Shown one piece after another: positions 1 to 7,928 of a stretch of 8,621 nucleotides of DNA. This stretch comes from CAZCBD01 sp964496755. GTDB taxonomy: Bacteria; Bacteroidota; Ignavibacteria; Ignavibacteriales; Melioribacteraceae. The notes beneath the pieces are model-generated. The model searched no databases. It saw only the letters and a list, made by a program, of their open reading frames with translations, and had not been told where the DNA came from. A program made the translations under genes and the position numbers. Location: assembly GCA_964496755.1 (NCBI GenBank), contig CAZCBD010000122.1, forward strand, positions 1-8,621. The letters run 5' to 3'. Every line of letters begins with the position of its first letter. Position 1 is the stretch's first letter.

Positions 1-3000
1 TATCATTTTCAAAAGTTAGGTCAGTAAAGTCTTCGTGCCTTAATCCATTTTCATTAGATTTGCCTTTCGGGAAATTTTCTTCCAGATATTCACTTCCCAC
101 AACATCTGAATAAGATTCTTTTAAATAATCAAAAAACTTTGTGGTTTGCTCCGTAGTATAAATATTACCGATATTATTAGGATTAATATATTTTTTAAAA
201 ATATGTAATGAAGCTCTCATCCTATTATTTAATTCGCAAGTTTCACAAATTAAACTTTCCCTCCAATTCGGGATTTTACCGTCGGAAGCCAACATATTTA
301 CGAGAAATTTTTTTCTTCCGTTGCAAACAATGCATTCTCCATTTACATCAAATTCTTTTCGGTTTGCAAATAATTTGTTTTCGTAATCTTTTCTCCGACT
401 AAATAATTCATTATTAATTTCTACATATTCCCTATATTCACGGAAATTTCTTATTTCATTAATTTCAATGCTTTTTTCATTATCCGCCATTTGGCTATCC
501 GTTGCCAAGCTTTTCAAATATTTTAAATTTTCTTTTGAAATTTCATCGGCAGAATTAATTTCTTGAACTCTAGATAATATTTTTTCTGCTACTTGATAAT
601 CTTCAGCAAGAATTTTTACAACCGCAAGGTTATTTAAAAGTTCAATTGAATTTGGCCACAATTCTAAACCCGATTGAATTTTTTCTTCTGCTTTTTGCAA
701 ACTGTTATTATTAATGCAAGTTTCTATTTCTTCCAGTAATGCATTTATTTCAATTCGGTCGGTTTTAATTTCATCATTTATTACAAAATCAAACGGAATA
801 AATCCTCCGAGCCTAATTACATTTTCATTCCATATTTTATGAATATTTTTAATAGAATTTTCAGTTAAGAATTCATCCTTGAAATTTTCATTCATTAAAT
901 TTTTGAACCGAGTTGGATCTATTTCCGGCGAAATATAATCCGTTGAAAAATGATACGGATAAAACATTCCGCCATTGCATTTGTGAGTATAAAGATATTG
1001 GTAATGATCCGATAAATATTCTTTTCGTTTAATTAATTCTTTGGTCAGATTAGCGGAAATATTTTCGTTTATCCAGAAATAATTATCTATTCTGCGTCCC
1101 AAAGCTGAATTTGCTTTTTTATATGCTAATATATTTACTAATAAATTTGCCGGTAAAATGGCACACGGAATATTTTCCGATAGCATTTTATTAGATAAAT
1201 AAATGGCTTCATCAATATTCCAATCTTTAATAAAAAACAATTTGCCTGCATAAACTGCCGAAATGTTTTTATCCGAAATAATTTCGTAACCTTTTTTAAT
1301 AAAGATCTCATTAATTAATTTCACAAAAAGATATAGTACTTTAACACCTTCGGAAAGCAACTCAAGTAATTTTTTATTCTTGATTTCATTTTCGAGTCGG
1401 AACCAATTATTGAATAAATATAAAGCCCGCTCAACAAACTCTTCAATTTCAAACGGAATTTCCGTTGAATGCTTTTTAATAATGGCCAAAGATAAATTCA
1501 ACGATTTAAAACGCATTAAACTTGTCCTAACCGAAATAATTCCGGAATTTATTTCTTCCAGAAATTCAATTGGAAATTCCATTAAAATTAAATCAACAAG
1601 ATTTATTAATTCAATTTCAGGTTCCGGATTTAAATTAATTTCATTTTCACATTTTTTTCCATAAATATGTTTCAAAGAAAAAGTAGGATGAAGAATAGTA
1701 ATATTTTCAAGTAGCTTCTCATTTAAAAAAGCGGAAGGAGGATGTTTAATAATATATTTTTCATGTTCAGTTAGATTATTAAATTCTTTAAAACAATTAT
1801 GAAAATCATTACCGGAAAATTTATCCGATGGAATTACAATAAAATCAATATCCGACAATCCGTACATTGAAACACTACCCATTTGATAAATACCGGAAAT
1901 ATTATAATTCTTTATTTTGGAAACATACTTATTTAATGTTTCGGTATAATCGCTCTCATTTTTTAGAACCGGAAAATCGACAAGCAAAACTTTTTTGTTT
2001 TCCAATTCGATAATAAAATTATTTTCAAATCTATTGGAAATTTCCAAATTCATACTAATGTATTTTGCCCATAAATCTCCGCTTCCTCCAACCATCTGAG
2101 GTAAGTGCAACAGTTCGGATTCCCAAATTGAACTTGGATTAAAATAATTGTCATCAATTAAATTTTTAATTTGTTCGGCAAATTCAAACATATTGTGTAA
2201 GTATTCTTTGCCAAGATAATCCAATAAAATATTGGGAATCTTAATTGATTTTTGAATTGAAATTAATTCTTTTAAGCTTTTTGCATCATTTATTTTGCAA
2301 AAAATATTTTCAAAATTATATTGCGAATTTATTGAATTCAGATATAAATTATTTTTTCTGAAAGTTGTAGCTTTATCAATTATTTCAAAATAAGAGTCGT
2401 CAATTTCATTTTTCAAAAGTTTGTAAACATATTTTTTATATAAAAATGATCCGTGAATTTGATAATAAAAAATTGGTAATAAAAGATAAACTTGGAATAA
2501 ATATTTTAAGTTGTAAATATTTTCAGGTTTTTCATTATGAATTAAATTGTGTCTGAAAGCATAAATCATATTCCAAAGTGTGATTCGTCGTTCAATTAAA
2601 GAAGATCTGATTGAGATTGAAAGATTTTTTTTGTTTGCAAACAATTTGGACGAATAATCGAATAACATTAACGGCAACCAAGTTTGAGGTAAAAAAGTTA
2701 GATCTTGTTCAGCAAAAACAAAAGGTCCGTGATGCTGAAACAAATCTACTTCAACAAAATTTTTTCTAATTTCGAAAAACGTTTTTTTTATTTCATACAA
2801 TTTTTCTATTGAGTTAACAACATTTTTTTTGAGAATGAATAAAACATCACAATCACTTGAAAACGGTATAAAATCAAGGGTTGATAAACTTCCTTGCAAT
2901 AAAATCAAAATAGAATCCGCCTCAAGTTTTGAAATTGTTTTTATTACCTTTTGCAGTTTGGAATTAAATTGGGTGTTGTTGTTATAATTATCCGAATTGA

Positions 3001-3490
3001 AAGGTGTAACTTTATCGGTATCAAAATCAATTTTATGAGTATTAGGTAAATCCGGTAACTTTTCAAATTCGTTATAATAAGTAACTATTAAATCGGCATA
3101 ATCTTTTTCAGTTGAAAATTCTTTTTCCAAAAGTCTGTAAATCTTATTTTTAAGGTTACTGAATTGGATATCATTTTTCAGTTCCAAAAGGTTAAAAATT
3201 TTTTTTAGTGCAAAAAGATTTTCATCGATTGGTTCAGGTTTATCATAGTTTAAAAACTCAATTTCGGAATTTAAAAACCCTTGTAATATCTTATGAAAAA
3301 AATTTTGAACTTGAAATAATATTATCTCGTCTCTGGAAAATAAATTATAACAATTGTACTTTTGAAAATTATCCGGATTATTTAGAATATAATCGATTGG
3401 CTCGGAAAAAGGCAGAAATTTAACTTCATCTTTCAGAATAAATTTATCTGCAATCTGTTTCAAATCATATGTATCAATTAGTCTATTCAT
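1..3490 (-). CDS. Giant tandem nucleotidyltransferase / TPR / zinc-ribbon / methyltransferase-like protein (C-terminus beyond left edge)
   Basis: The frame is open from the ATG at 3490 to the left edge: 1163 codons without a stop, so the C-terminus is missing. Residues 1-190 are unrecognised. A first nucleotidyltransferase (NTase) signature has G200-S201, D213-x-D215 and a third acidic position D249 in VEVDLF, the full metal-binding set of the polymerase beta-like superfamily. A helical segment with ISIRSSL (R295) and RHNLIH (313-318) follows. A second signature, GSVSMYGLSDID (538-549), is followed by ISVRTSL (R655), but I see no third Asp there. Residues about 910-985 look like TPR helices. 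Cysteines C1053/C1056 and C1082/C1085 form a CxxC...CxxC zinc-ribbon pattern. The visible end, with TTEQTT, VVGSEYL and RHEDFTDLTF, resembles a class I methyltransferase family, recalled from memory. The start overlaps the upstream stop as ATGA, indicating translational coupling. The NTase assignment is firm; substrate and role are unknown, with glycan or glycoprotein modification inferred from the neighbours. Confidence 0.8.
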   Translation of the reverse strand, partial: MNRLIDTYDLKQIADKFILKDEVKFLPFSEPIDYILNNPDNFQKYNCYNLFSRDEIILFQVQNFFHKILQGFLNSEIEFLNYDKPEPIDENLFALKKIFNLLELKNDIQFSNLKNKIYRLLEKEFSTEKDYADLIVTYYNEFEKLPDLPNTHKIDFDTDKVTPFNSDNYNNNTQFNSKLQKVIKTISKLEADSILILLQGSLSTLDFIPFSSDCDVLFILKKNVVNSIEKLYEIKKTFFEIRKNFVEVDLFQHHGPFVFAEQDLTFLPQTWLPLMLFDYSSKLFANKKNLSISIRSSLIERRITLWNMIYAFRHNLIHNEKPENIYNLKYLFQVYLLLPIFYYQIHGSFLYKKYVYKLLKNEIDDSYFEIIDKATTFRKNNLYLNSINSQYNFENIFCKINDAKSLKELISIQKSIKIPNILLDYLGKEYLHNMFEFAEQIKNLIDDNYFNPSSIWESELLHLPQMVGGSGDLWAKYISMNLEISNRFENNFIIELENKKVLLVDFPVLKNESDYTETLNKYVSKIKNYNISGIYQMGSVSMYGLSDIDFIVIPSDKFSGNDFHNCFKEFNNLTEHEKYIIKHPPSAFLNEKLLENITILHPTFSLKHIYGKKCENEINLNPEPEIELINLVDLILMEFPIEFLEEINSGIISVRTSLMRFKSLNLSLAIIKKHSTEIPFEIEEFVERALYLFNNWFRLENEIKNKKLLELLSEGVKVLYLFVKLINEIFIKKGYEIISDKNISAVYAGKLFFIKDWNIDEAIYLSNKMLSENIPCAILPANLLVNILAYKKANSALGRRIDNYFWINENISANLTKELIKRKEYLSDHYQYLYTHKCNGGMFYPYHFSTDYISPEIDPTRFKNLMNENFKDEFLTENSIKNIHKIWNENVIRLGGFIPFDFVINDEIKTDRIEINALLEEIETCINNNSLQKAEEKIQSGLELWPNSIELLNNLAVVKILAEDYQVAEKILSRVQEINSADEISKENLKYLKSLATDSQMADNEKSIEINEIRNFREYREYVEINNELFSRRKDYENKLFANRKEFDVNGECIVCNGRKKFLVNMLASDGKIPNWRESLICETCELNNRMRASLHIFKKYINPNNIGNIYTTEQTTKFFDYLKESYSDVVGSEYLEENFPKGKSNENGLRHEDFTDLTFEND

Positions 3491-4005
3491 TTAACCACTT
3501 TCAATATAAATTCCATACTTCCCACCACATTTAAAAAATGCTTACGAGCAAACTCCTTTACAGCTTCGGTTTTTTCTGCCCATTCCGGAAAGTAATCAAA
3601 AGAAATTTTTTCCGTTTTGAATTTAGCGGGCATAATTTCATTAGCCGAACCCAACAAATGTTCATCGTCAAAAAATTTGAAACTATGTTCATTAAAAAGC
3701 ACATTGTGATATGGATTCACTAAATTGTATGTACCACTCGAATAATACGGCACGCCGATATGAATCTTTGCGTTTGGTTTACAAACTCTCCAAAGCTCTT
3801 TAATAACGTGCAAATAATTCAAGCTGTGTTCAATAGAATGCCATGCAAGTACCTCATCAAAATAATTATCTTCGAAAGGCCATTTTTCTTTATCCATATC
3901 AAAACAAACATCAACTTTTAGATTCGGATTAATATCAACATTAATATAACCCTCTTTGTATTGAGTTCCGCAACCTAAGTGCAATTTAATTTTATTCTTA
4001 TTCAT
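3487..4005 (-). CDS. Small class I SAM-dependent methyltransferase
   Basis: This 172-residue protein is a compact Rossmann-fold methyltransferase. Motif I is KLHLGCGTQYKEGY (residues 7-20), followed by INVDI with D24 at the end of strand 2, where the SAM ribose is normally bound. The post-motif FDEVLAWHSIEH (49-60) and the later strand KIHIGVPYYSS (80-90) are typical of the Methyltransf_11-like enzymes common in polysaccharide gene clusters. It is on the short side but appears complete, ending in MEFILKVVK. It starts 1 base after the TAA of the methyltransferase-glycosyltransferase gene, and its TGA overlaps the ATG of the giant gene by 4 bases, so the three are almost certainly co-transcribed and translationally coupled. 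The upstream AGGG is about 11 bases from the ATG, a poor ribosome site, which fits coupling. The methyl acceptor cannot be deduced; a sugar of a surface glycan is a reasonable guess. Confidence 0.85.
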   Translation of the reverse strand: MNKNKIKLHLGCGTQYKEGYINVDINPNLKVDVCFDMDKEKWPFEDNYFDEVLAWHSIEHSLNYLHVIKELWRVCKPNAKIHIGVPYYSSGTYNLVNPYHNVLFNEHSFKFFDDEHLLGSANEIMPAKFKTEKISFDYFPEWAEKTEAVKEFARKHFLNVVGSMEFILKVVK

Positions 4006-4006
4006 T

Positions 4007-5893
4007 TTAGGTTCTACCCTTAAATAGATTTTTAAATCCTCTTCTTAATTTTAAATAATTTATATCATCTGCCGGAGCTACATTTGATGAATAATTTGCT
4101 AGAAATTGCATTGACCATCCAATATCCAGAGCAACCTTTCCTAAAATATCTTTAATTCTTCCGGCTAATAATTTCCCAACAAAACTTGCCGAAATTAAGG
4201 CTACATCAAAATCCACAAGTAAAATTTCATCCCAAATTTGTTCAATTTGCCGAAGCGCCAAGTCCTTGTAATGCGGTACATAAATTGTATCCGCAATAAA
4301 TAATTCTTGCTGTGGCATACCGATAAATTCATATTTTTTACGGTAATCTTTATTCTTCAGCAAAGTTCCGAATTTAATTGAACTATTGCCAATCAATAGT
4401 ATTTTCTTATCTGCCAAAAGAGGAAGTAAAAAACCTTGATCTAGAATTTCCGCATTAAATACAACATCAAGCTCATTTTCAAAATAATCGTCGTTCAATT
4501 TATAGTAATCAAATACTTTTTTGCAATTGACATGATTAGCTAAATTCACAGTGTGCCTATGGGTACCCAAAATGTTACTGTTAAGGCAATAATTTAAAAA
4601 TTGATTCTGTAATAAATTAATTTTCTGCTGATCCAATTTGTTAATATCAACCCCAATGTGATTAAAAATTAATTTCTCCAATTCCGAGACCGATTTATCG
4701 AATTCAATTTTACCGACTCCTAGAAAATAATTTTCTACATCGCCCAAGCGTATCATTGAGAAAGGTTTTTTTTGATAAACTGCATCGTATAATTCTTCTA
4801 ATTTGGCAATTGCTTTTTCTTTAAGATAAAAGTTATTAAAAAAAGATGATTCGAAATTATTTATATTCTTTGTGAATTTTATTTTAGTAGTAAAAACATA
4901 CTTTTTATTTTTTGCTTTTTTGCCTATAAATGTAACTCTTTTATTAACATGATCGTTTTTTTCGGGCGTAATATATGAATCGACAACTTCAAAATATTTT
5001 CCGAATGTATTATTAATTTTTTCCAGATTATACAAAGTAACATGTGCCTCATCGAAAAAAGATTTTTCAAATGGAACGTGAATTAAAAAATATCCATCAT
5101 CTTTAAGTGCTCTTTTGATATTTTCTAAAATCTGTGCTAAATCACTTTCGTAAATATGTTCAAAAACATCAAAGGCAAAAACGGTATCGAAATAATTTTC
5201 CGGAAGAATCATGTTTCTGAAATCCGAAGCTTGATATGTGATTCGTCTTGCAATTGCAGGCAATTCTTTTTCTCTAATCAATAATGCTTTTTTAATTGCA
5301 TTTTCTTGAATATCTACTCCGTGTACTATTTTTCCGTTTCGTGCTAAAATAATTGAATTTAATCCTAAGTTGCATCCTAAATGAAGTATTGTATTACCAA
5401 GATATTTATTGAATCTTGTAAAAACTTTATAGTCATAATGATTATATCGAAAATCAAAGTCAAATGGAATTTCGTTTTTTTCTTTCGAATACTTTTCGTC
5501 TGAATTTTTATTTCCAATTATATCAGGAGGTTGTCTTTCTATTAAATTTTCAAATTCTTGTAAATTATAAAGTTTTTCCGAGAAATATTTAGTTGCTATA
5601 TTTTTCTTGTTTTTATAATCAAAAGCTGCAATTTGCCAATAAAGTGCTTCCCCCTCCAATAAGTTTAATTCAGTTTTAATTGAAATTTCATTTACAATAA
5701 AATCAATTTTATCCTGCTCTTCTCTTTTCAATAGTTGAATAATTTCTTCGCATTTATAGAATTGTTTTGTTTCTTCGTAAATTTTAAGAAACACTTTCAA
5801 TTTTTGCGAAAAATTTAGAGGCGATATTTGGTTTAAAATATTTTCTTTTGAAAACATATCTAATCTCAAATTAGGTATTAGTTCAATTAACAT
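4007..5893 (-). CDS. Methyltransferase fused to a GT-D-fold glycosyltransferase domain
   Basis: This is a 628-residue two-enzyme fusion. Residues 1-150 are mostly helical and unrecognised. Residues about 150-325 form a class I SAM methyltransferase: motif I ILHLGCNLGLNS (169-180), acidic D194 in GVDIQ, D224 in QASDF, DTVFAFDVFEHI (236-247) and the strand GYFLIHVP (267-274). After a basic linker (about 326-345), residues about 360-600 resemble the GT-D glycosyltransferase fold (formerly DUF1792). FSMIRLGDVE (378-387) supplies the D-x-E metal/nucleotide-sugar motif (D385, E387); KILLIGNSS (497-505) and VALDIGWSMQ (587-596) are later family-like blocks. No signal peptide or membrane helix is seen, so it is probably cytoplasmic. 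It is first in the coupled three-gene block. The ATG at 5893 has no clear Shine-Dalgarno; Met13 is an alternative start. Likely role: adding and methylating a sugar on a surface glycan or glycoprotein, inferred from domains. The methyltransferase call is firmer than the GT-D call. Confidence 0.82.
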   Translation of the reverse strand: MLIELIPNLRLDMFSKENILNQISPLNFSQKLKVFLKIYEETKQFYKCEEIIQLLKREEQDKIDFIVNEISIKTELNLLEGEALYWQIAAFDYKNKKNIATKYFSEKLYNLQEFENLIERQPPDIIGNKNSDEKYSKEKNEIPFDFDFRYNHYDYKVFTRFNKYLGNTILHLGCNLGLNSIILARNGKIVHGVDIQENAIKKALLIREKELPAIARRITYQASDFRNMILPENYFDTVFAFDVFEHIYESDLAQILENIKRALKDDGYFLIHVPFEKSFFDEAHVTLYNLEKINNTFGKYFEVVDSYITPEKNDHVNKRVTFIGKKAKNKKYVFTTKIKFTKNINNFESSFFNNFYLKEKAIAKLEELYDAVYQKKPFSMIRLGDVENYFLGVGKIEFDKSVSELEKLIFNHIGVDINKLDQQKINLLQNQFLNYCLNSNILGTHRHTVNLANHVNCKKVFDYYKLNDDYFENELDVVFNAEILDQGFLLPLLADKKILLIGNSSIKFGTLLKNKDYRKKYEFIGMPQQELFIADTIYVPHYKDLALRQIEQIWDEILLVDFDVALISASFVGKLLAGRIKDILGKVALDIGWSMQFLANYSSNVAPADDINYLKLRRGFKNLFKGRT

Positions 5894-5902
5894 ACCATGT
5901 TT

Positions 5903-5945
5903 TGAAATTAGTTAATTTTTTTATGAAAGGAAATGAAATTAGTTA
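5903..5945. repeat. 12-base direct repeat, copies 31 bases apart
   Basis: The sequence TGAAATTAGTTA occurs exactly at 5903-5914 and again at 5934-5945. The 31-base period is close to three helical turns, so both copies would face the same side of the DNA, as regulator sites often do. The first copy is only about 10 bases upstream of the start codon at 5893. In DNA this AT-rich the repeat could be accidental. Confidence 0.4.
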
Positions 5946-5960
5946 TTTTGAAATGAATAA

Positions 5961-5977
5961 ATTTAATTCTATTAAAT
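5961..5977. repeat. Small AT-only inverted repeat
   Basis: Arms ATTTAAT (5961-5967) and ATTAAAT (5971-5977) are perfect complements around a 3-base loop. With no G or C in the stem it is too weak for a terminator. It could be a protein-binding site or a chance product of composition. Confidence 0.25.
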
Positions 5978-6017
5978 AATAAAGAGGAATATTAAATAAA
6001 AGGTTAATATTATACAA

Positions 6018-7859
6018 TCATTCAAAAATTGAATTTAATTTTAATTTAACCTTTTCGACCTCGGCTTCTACATCAGAATTCATAACACTAAATTTATGTT
6101 TTTTTTCTTCAACCACTTTTGTTAGTCTGCTTTCTTCTCTGTGCAATTCGTCACTAAAATTTGCATCAAACATTTTAAGTTTCTTTTCATTTTCTTTTTT
6201 CAGGTTATTTATTACTCTTTCTTTTTCTTTTTTGTAATTATCAATTCTTAATCTCATTTTTCTTTTTTCGGATGATTTTTCTGTAATTGTACTGGCAGCC
6301 GTAAAAAGAGAAACAAAAAAACCTAAAACAAAGGTAATACCTCCCCATTTAATACCATTAACAAAAAAATCGCCAAAAATTTCGCCTAATTGTGCATTCT
6401 CACTGCCCATCATTTGTCCGCCAAAACCGCCGATAACAAAAATCATAGCAGCAATAATAAGATTATAAAACATGGCAGTTGAAAAAGCTTTTCCCGGATC
6501 AAATTTGTTGTTCTTATCAATAAATTCGAACTGCTTTTCCATGTACTCCAATCTTTCATCATACAAAGCAGTAATAATTTTAATTTCTTCTTCACCTTTT
6601 TTTCTTAGTGCTTCTTTTCTTGAGCCACTACTTTTTTCGAGAGATTTCATTGCCTCTTTGGCATCTTCGGCTTGTTTATCATAGATAAATAACTCGGCCT
6701 GTACTTTTACCAAATGTTTTCTTCTTACACCCTCCAAAATATTTTCCGTTAGTTGGTGAAATTTTTCAATCATTAAATTGCCAACCATCAAAATCAGAAC
6801 ATTAGAGCTATTTCTATATCTATTGTCAAAACTTTCAATAAAGTCGAGTTCTTTTTTAACCTTTTCGGTATAATATTCTTTAATTCTGAGTTCATCTAAT
6901 TTATCAACCCAAGCGGAAAGTTTCTCTATATAATTTCTTTCGTTTGTATTAAACGAATCAAGCACAAATTCCAAACTGGTAGCCATATCGGCAAAATGCA
7001 TTTCTTGAAAAACAGCATACACATACGAAGTATTTAAAAAGAAAGAAAACAAATTCAGGTTATCAACATTAATGGCAAACTCATATCGTTTTAAATCTAA
7101 TTCTACAATTTTATTAAAGATTTCTACTGCGGCATCATCTTTGCCGGTTTCTTTTTCGCTTATTGCTAAATATATTAGTGCGGTTACACCACTTGGTTTA
7201 AGAGTTATGGCATTATTAAAATATGCTTTTGCCGTTTCAAAGTCTCGTTTTTTGAAAAAAACAAATCCAATGTGATATTGAATTATGTATAAAAATTCGG
7301 TTTTAATATTTGGATCAATATCAAGATTTTCGAGAACTCCTTTGGCTTTTTGTAAACTTTCTATTGCCTTTTCGGGTTTAAATATTCTTTTGTCGAACGA
7401 CAAAATAACGGAAAGAATTATGTGCTTGATAAAATTATTTTTGTTTGGATTTCTTTCGATGAGGTTTATAGTACTCATTGCAAAAAAGTTTCGTTCCTTT
7501 TCGTTCTTTTGTAAAATCCATTTGGAATAAAACTTTTTAATTTCTTTTAAGCTTGAAGTACCTTCGTGTCTAAACAAATTGCGTTTTTTTAGATCGGCTT
7601 CCAAACGATGAATCAGCCCTAAATCCGATAACCAAAAAAGAGGTACGTGATCAATAATTATAGCATATTCATTTATTTCGGTTGGTAAATTCACGGAATA
7701 GTTTCTTGTAATCTCTTCAACTATTTCGGTAGAGGTTTTATCGTAATTGATTTGCCCTTTGAATAATTCGCGAGCTAAATTTTTATAGCGCGAAATTAAA
7801 AGTTCAAATGAATATTGATCTTCATGAAAATCGCTACTGCTGTTTGCATTGATAACCAT
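6018..7859 (-). CDS. TPR-like coiled-coil protein with a two-helix membrane hairpin, function unknown
   Basis: I do not recognise this 613-residue protein as a named family. Residues 1-180 are charged and helical. Residues about 187-255 contain TPR-like repeats: YIIQYHIGFVFFKKRDFETAK, then an AYFNNAITLKPSG-type boundary, then a second pair. Residues about 375-450 are strongly charged and probably coiled coil. Two hydrophobic helices follow, about 462-480 (MFYNLIIAAMIFVIGGFGG) and about 502-522 (GIKWGGITFVLGFFVSLFT), joined by a short acidic loop. A long Lys/Glu-rich coiled coil fills 527-610. No N-terminal signal peptide is seen, so both long arms probably lie in the cytoplasm with only the short loop outside. 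The membrane helices are glycine-rich, suggesting close packing or oligomerisation. AGGGA lies 5 bases before the ATG and supports this start. It sits 124 bases upstream of the glycan-like block on the same strand; a functional link is possible but unproven. Confidence 0.75.
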   Translation of the reverse strand: MVINANSSSDFHEDQYSFELLISRYKNLARELFKGQINYDKTSTEIVEEITRNYSVNLPTEINEYAIIIDHVPLFWLSDLGLIHRLEADLKKRNLFRHEGTSSLKEIKKFYSKWILQKNEKERNFFAMSTINLIERNPNKNNFIKHIILSVILSFDKRIFKPEKAIESLQKAKGVLENLDIDPNIKTEFLYIIQYHIGFVFFKKRDFETAKAYFNNAITLKPSGVTALIYLAISEKETGKDDAAVEIFNKIVELDLKRYEFAINVDNLNLFSFFLNTSYVYAVFQEMHFADMATSLEFVLDSFNTNERNYIEKLSAWVDKLDELRIKEYYTEKVKKELDFIESFDNRYRNSSNVLILMVGNLMIEKFHQLTENILEGVRRKHLVKVQAELFIYDKQAEDAKEAMKSLEKSSGSRKEALRKKGEEEIKIITALYDERLEYMEKQFEFIDKNNKFDPGKAFSTAMFYNLIIAAMIFVIGGFGGQMMGSENAQLGEIFGDFFVNGIKWGGITFVLGFFVSLFTAASTITEKSSEKRKMRLRIDNYKKEKERVINNLKKENEKKLKMFDANFSDELHREESRLTKVVEEKKHKFSVMNSDVEAEVEKVKLKLNSIFE

Positions 7860-7877
7860 CTTCGTCCCTGAAAATGT

Positions 7878-7920
7878 TAAGTAATCCGTTACTTATATGT
7901 AATTATCGGAATAATAAGTA
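7878..7920. promoter_or_regulatory. Putative operator: TAAGTAA palindrome plus third half-site
   Basis: A perfect inverted repeat TAAGTAA-TCCG-TTACTTA occupies 7878-7895. A further TAAGTA half-site lies at 7915-7920. The palindrome ends 19 bases upstream of the start codon at 7859 and overlaps a possible -10 element, the usual place for a repressor site. The arrangement is seen directly; binding by a regulator is inferred, and no regulator gene is in the window. Confidence 0.4.
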
Positions 7921-7928
7921 TATATTTA

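Larger units (their letters stand above)
5894..6017 (-). other. AT-rich intergenic region ahead of the three-gene block
   Basis: This 124-base gap separates the membrane-hairpin protein gene from the methyltransferase/glycosyltransferase block and probably contains the block's promoter. It holds a 12-base direct repeat and a small AT-only inverted repeat, entered separately. I see no GC-containing hairpin that would terminate the upstream gene, so read-through from 6018-7859 into the block is possible. No Bacteroidota-type TAnnTTTG element is visible on the minus strand. Confidence 0.5.

Noticed and set aside
1380..1664. Plus-strand open frame of about 94 codons
   Set aside because: It lies wholly inside the giant minus-strand gene, whose reading frame has clear domain motifs; the same applies to the other short plus-strand frames in the window.
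2625..3206. Several runs of eight T within the giant gene (near 2625, 2782, 2823 and 3199), possible slippage sites for phase variation
   Set aside because: The frame is intact through all of them and runs of this length are common across the window's AT-rich coding sequence.
6009..6014. Perfect TATAAT on the minus strand just after the stop of the membrane-hairpin gene
   Set aside because: No plausible -35 element at 16-18 bases, and such hexamers are expected often in DNA this AT-rich; not called as a promoter.
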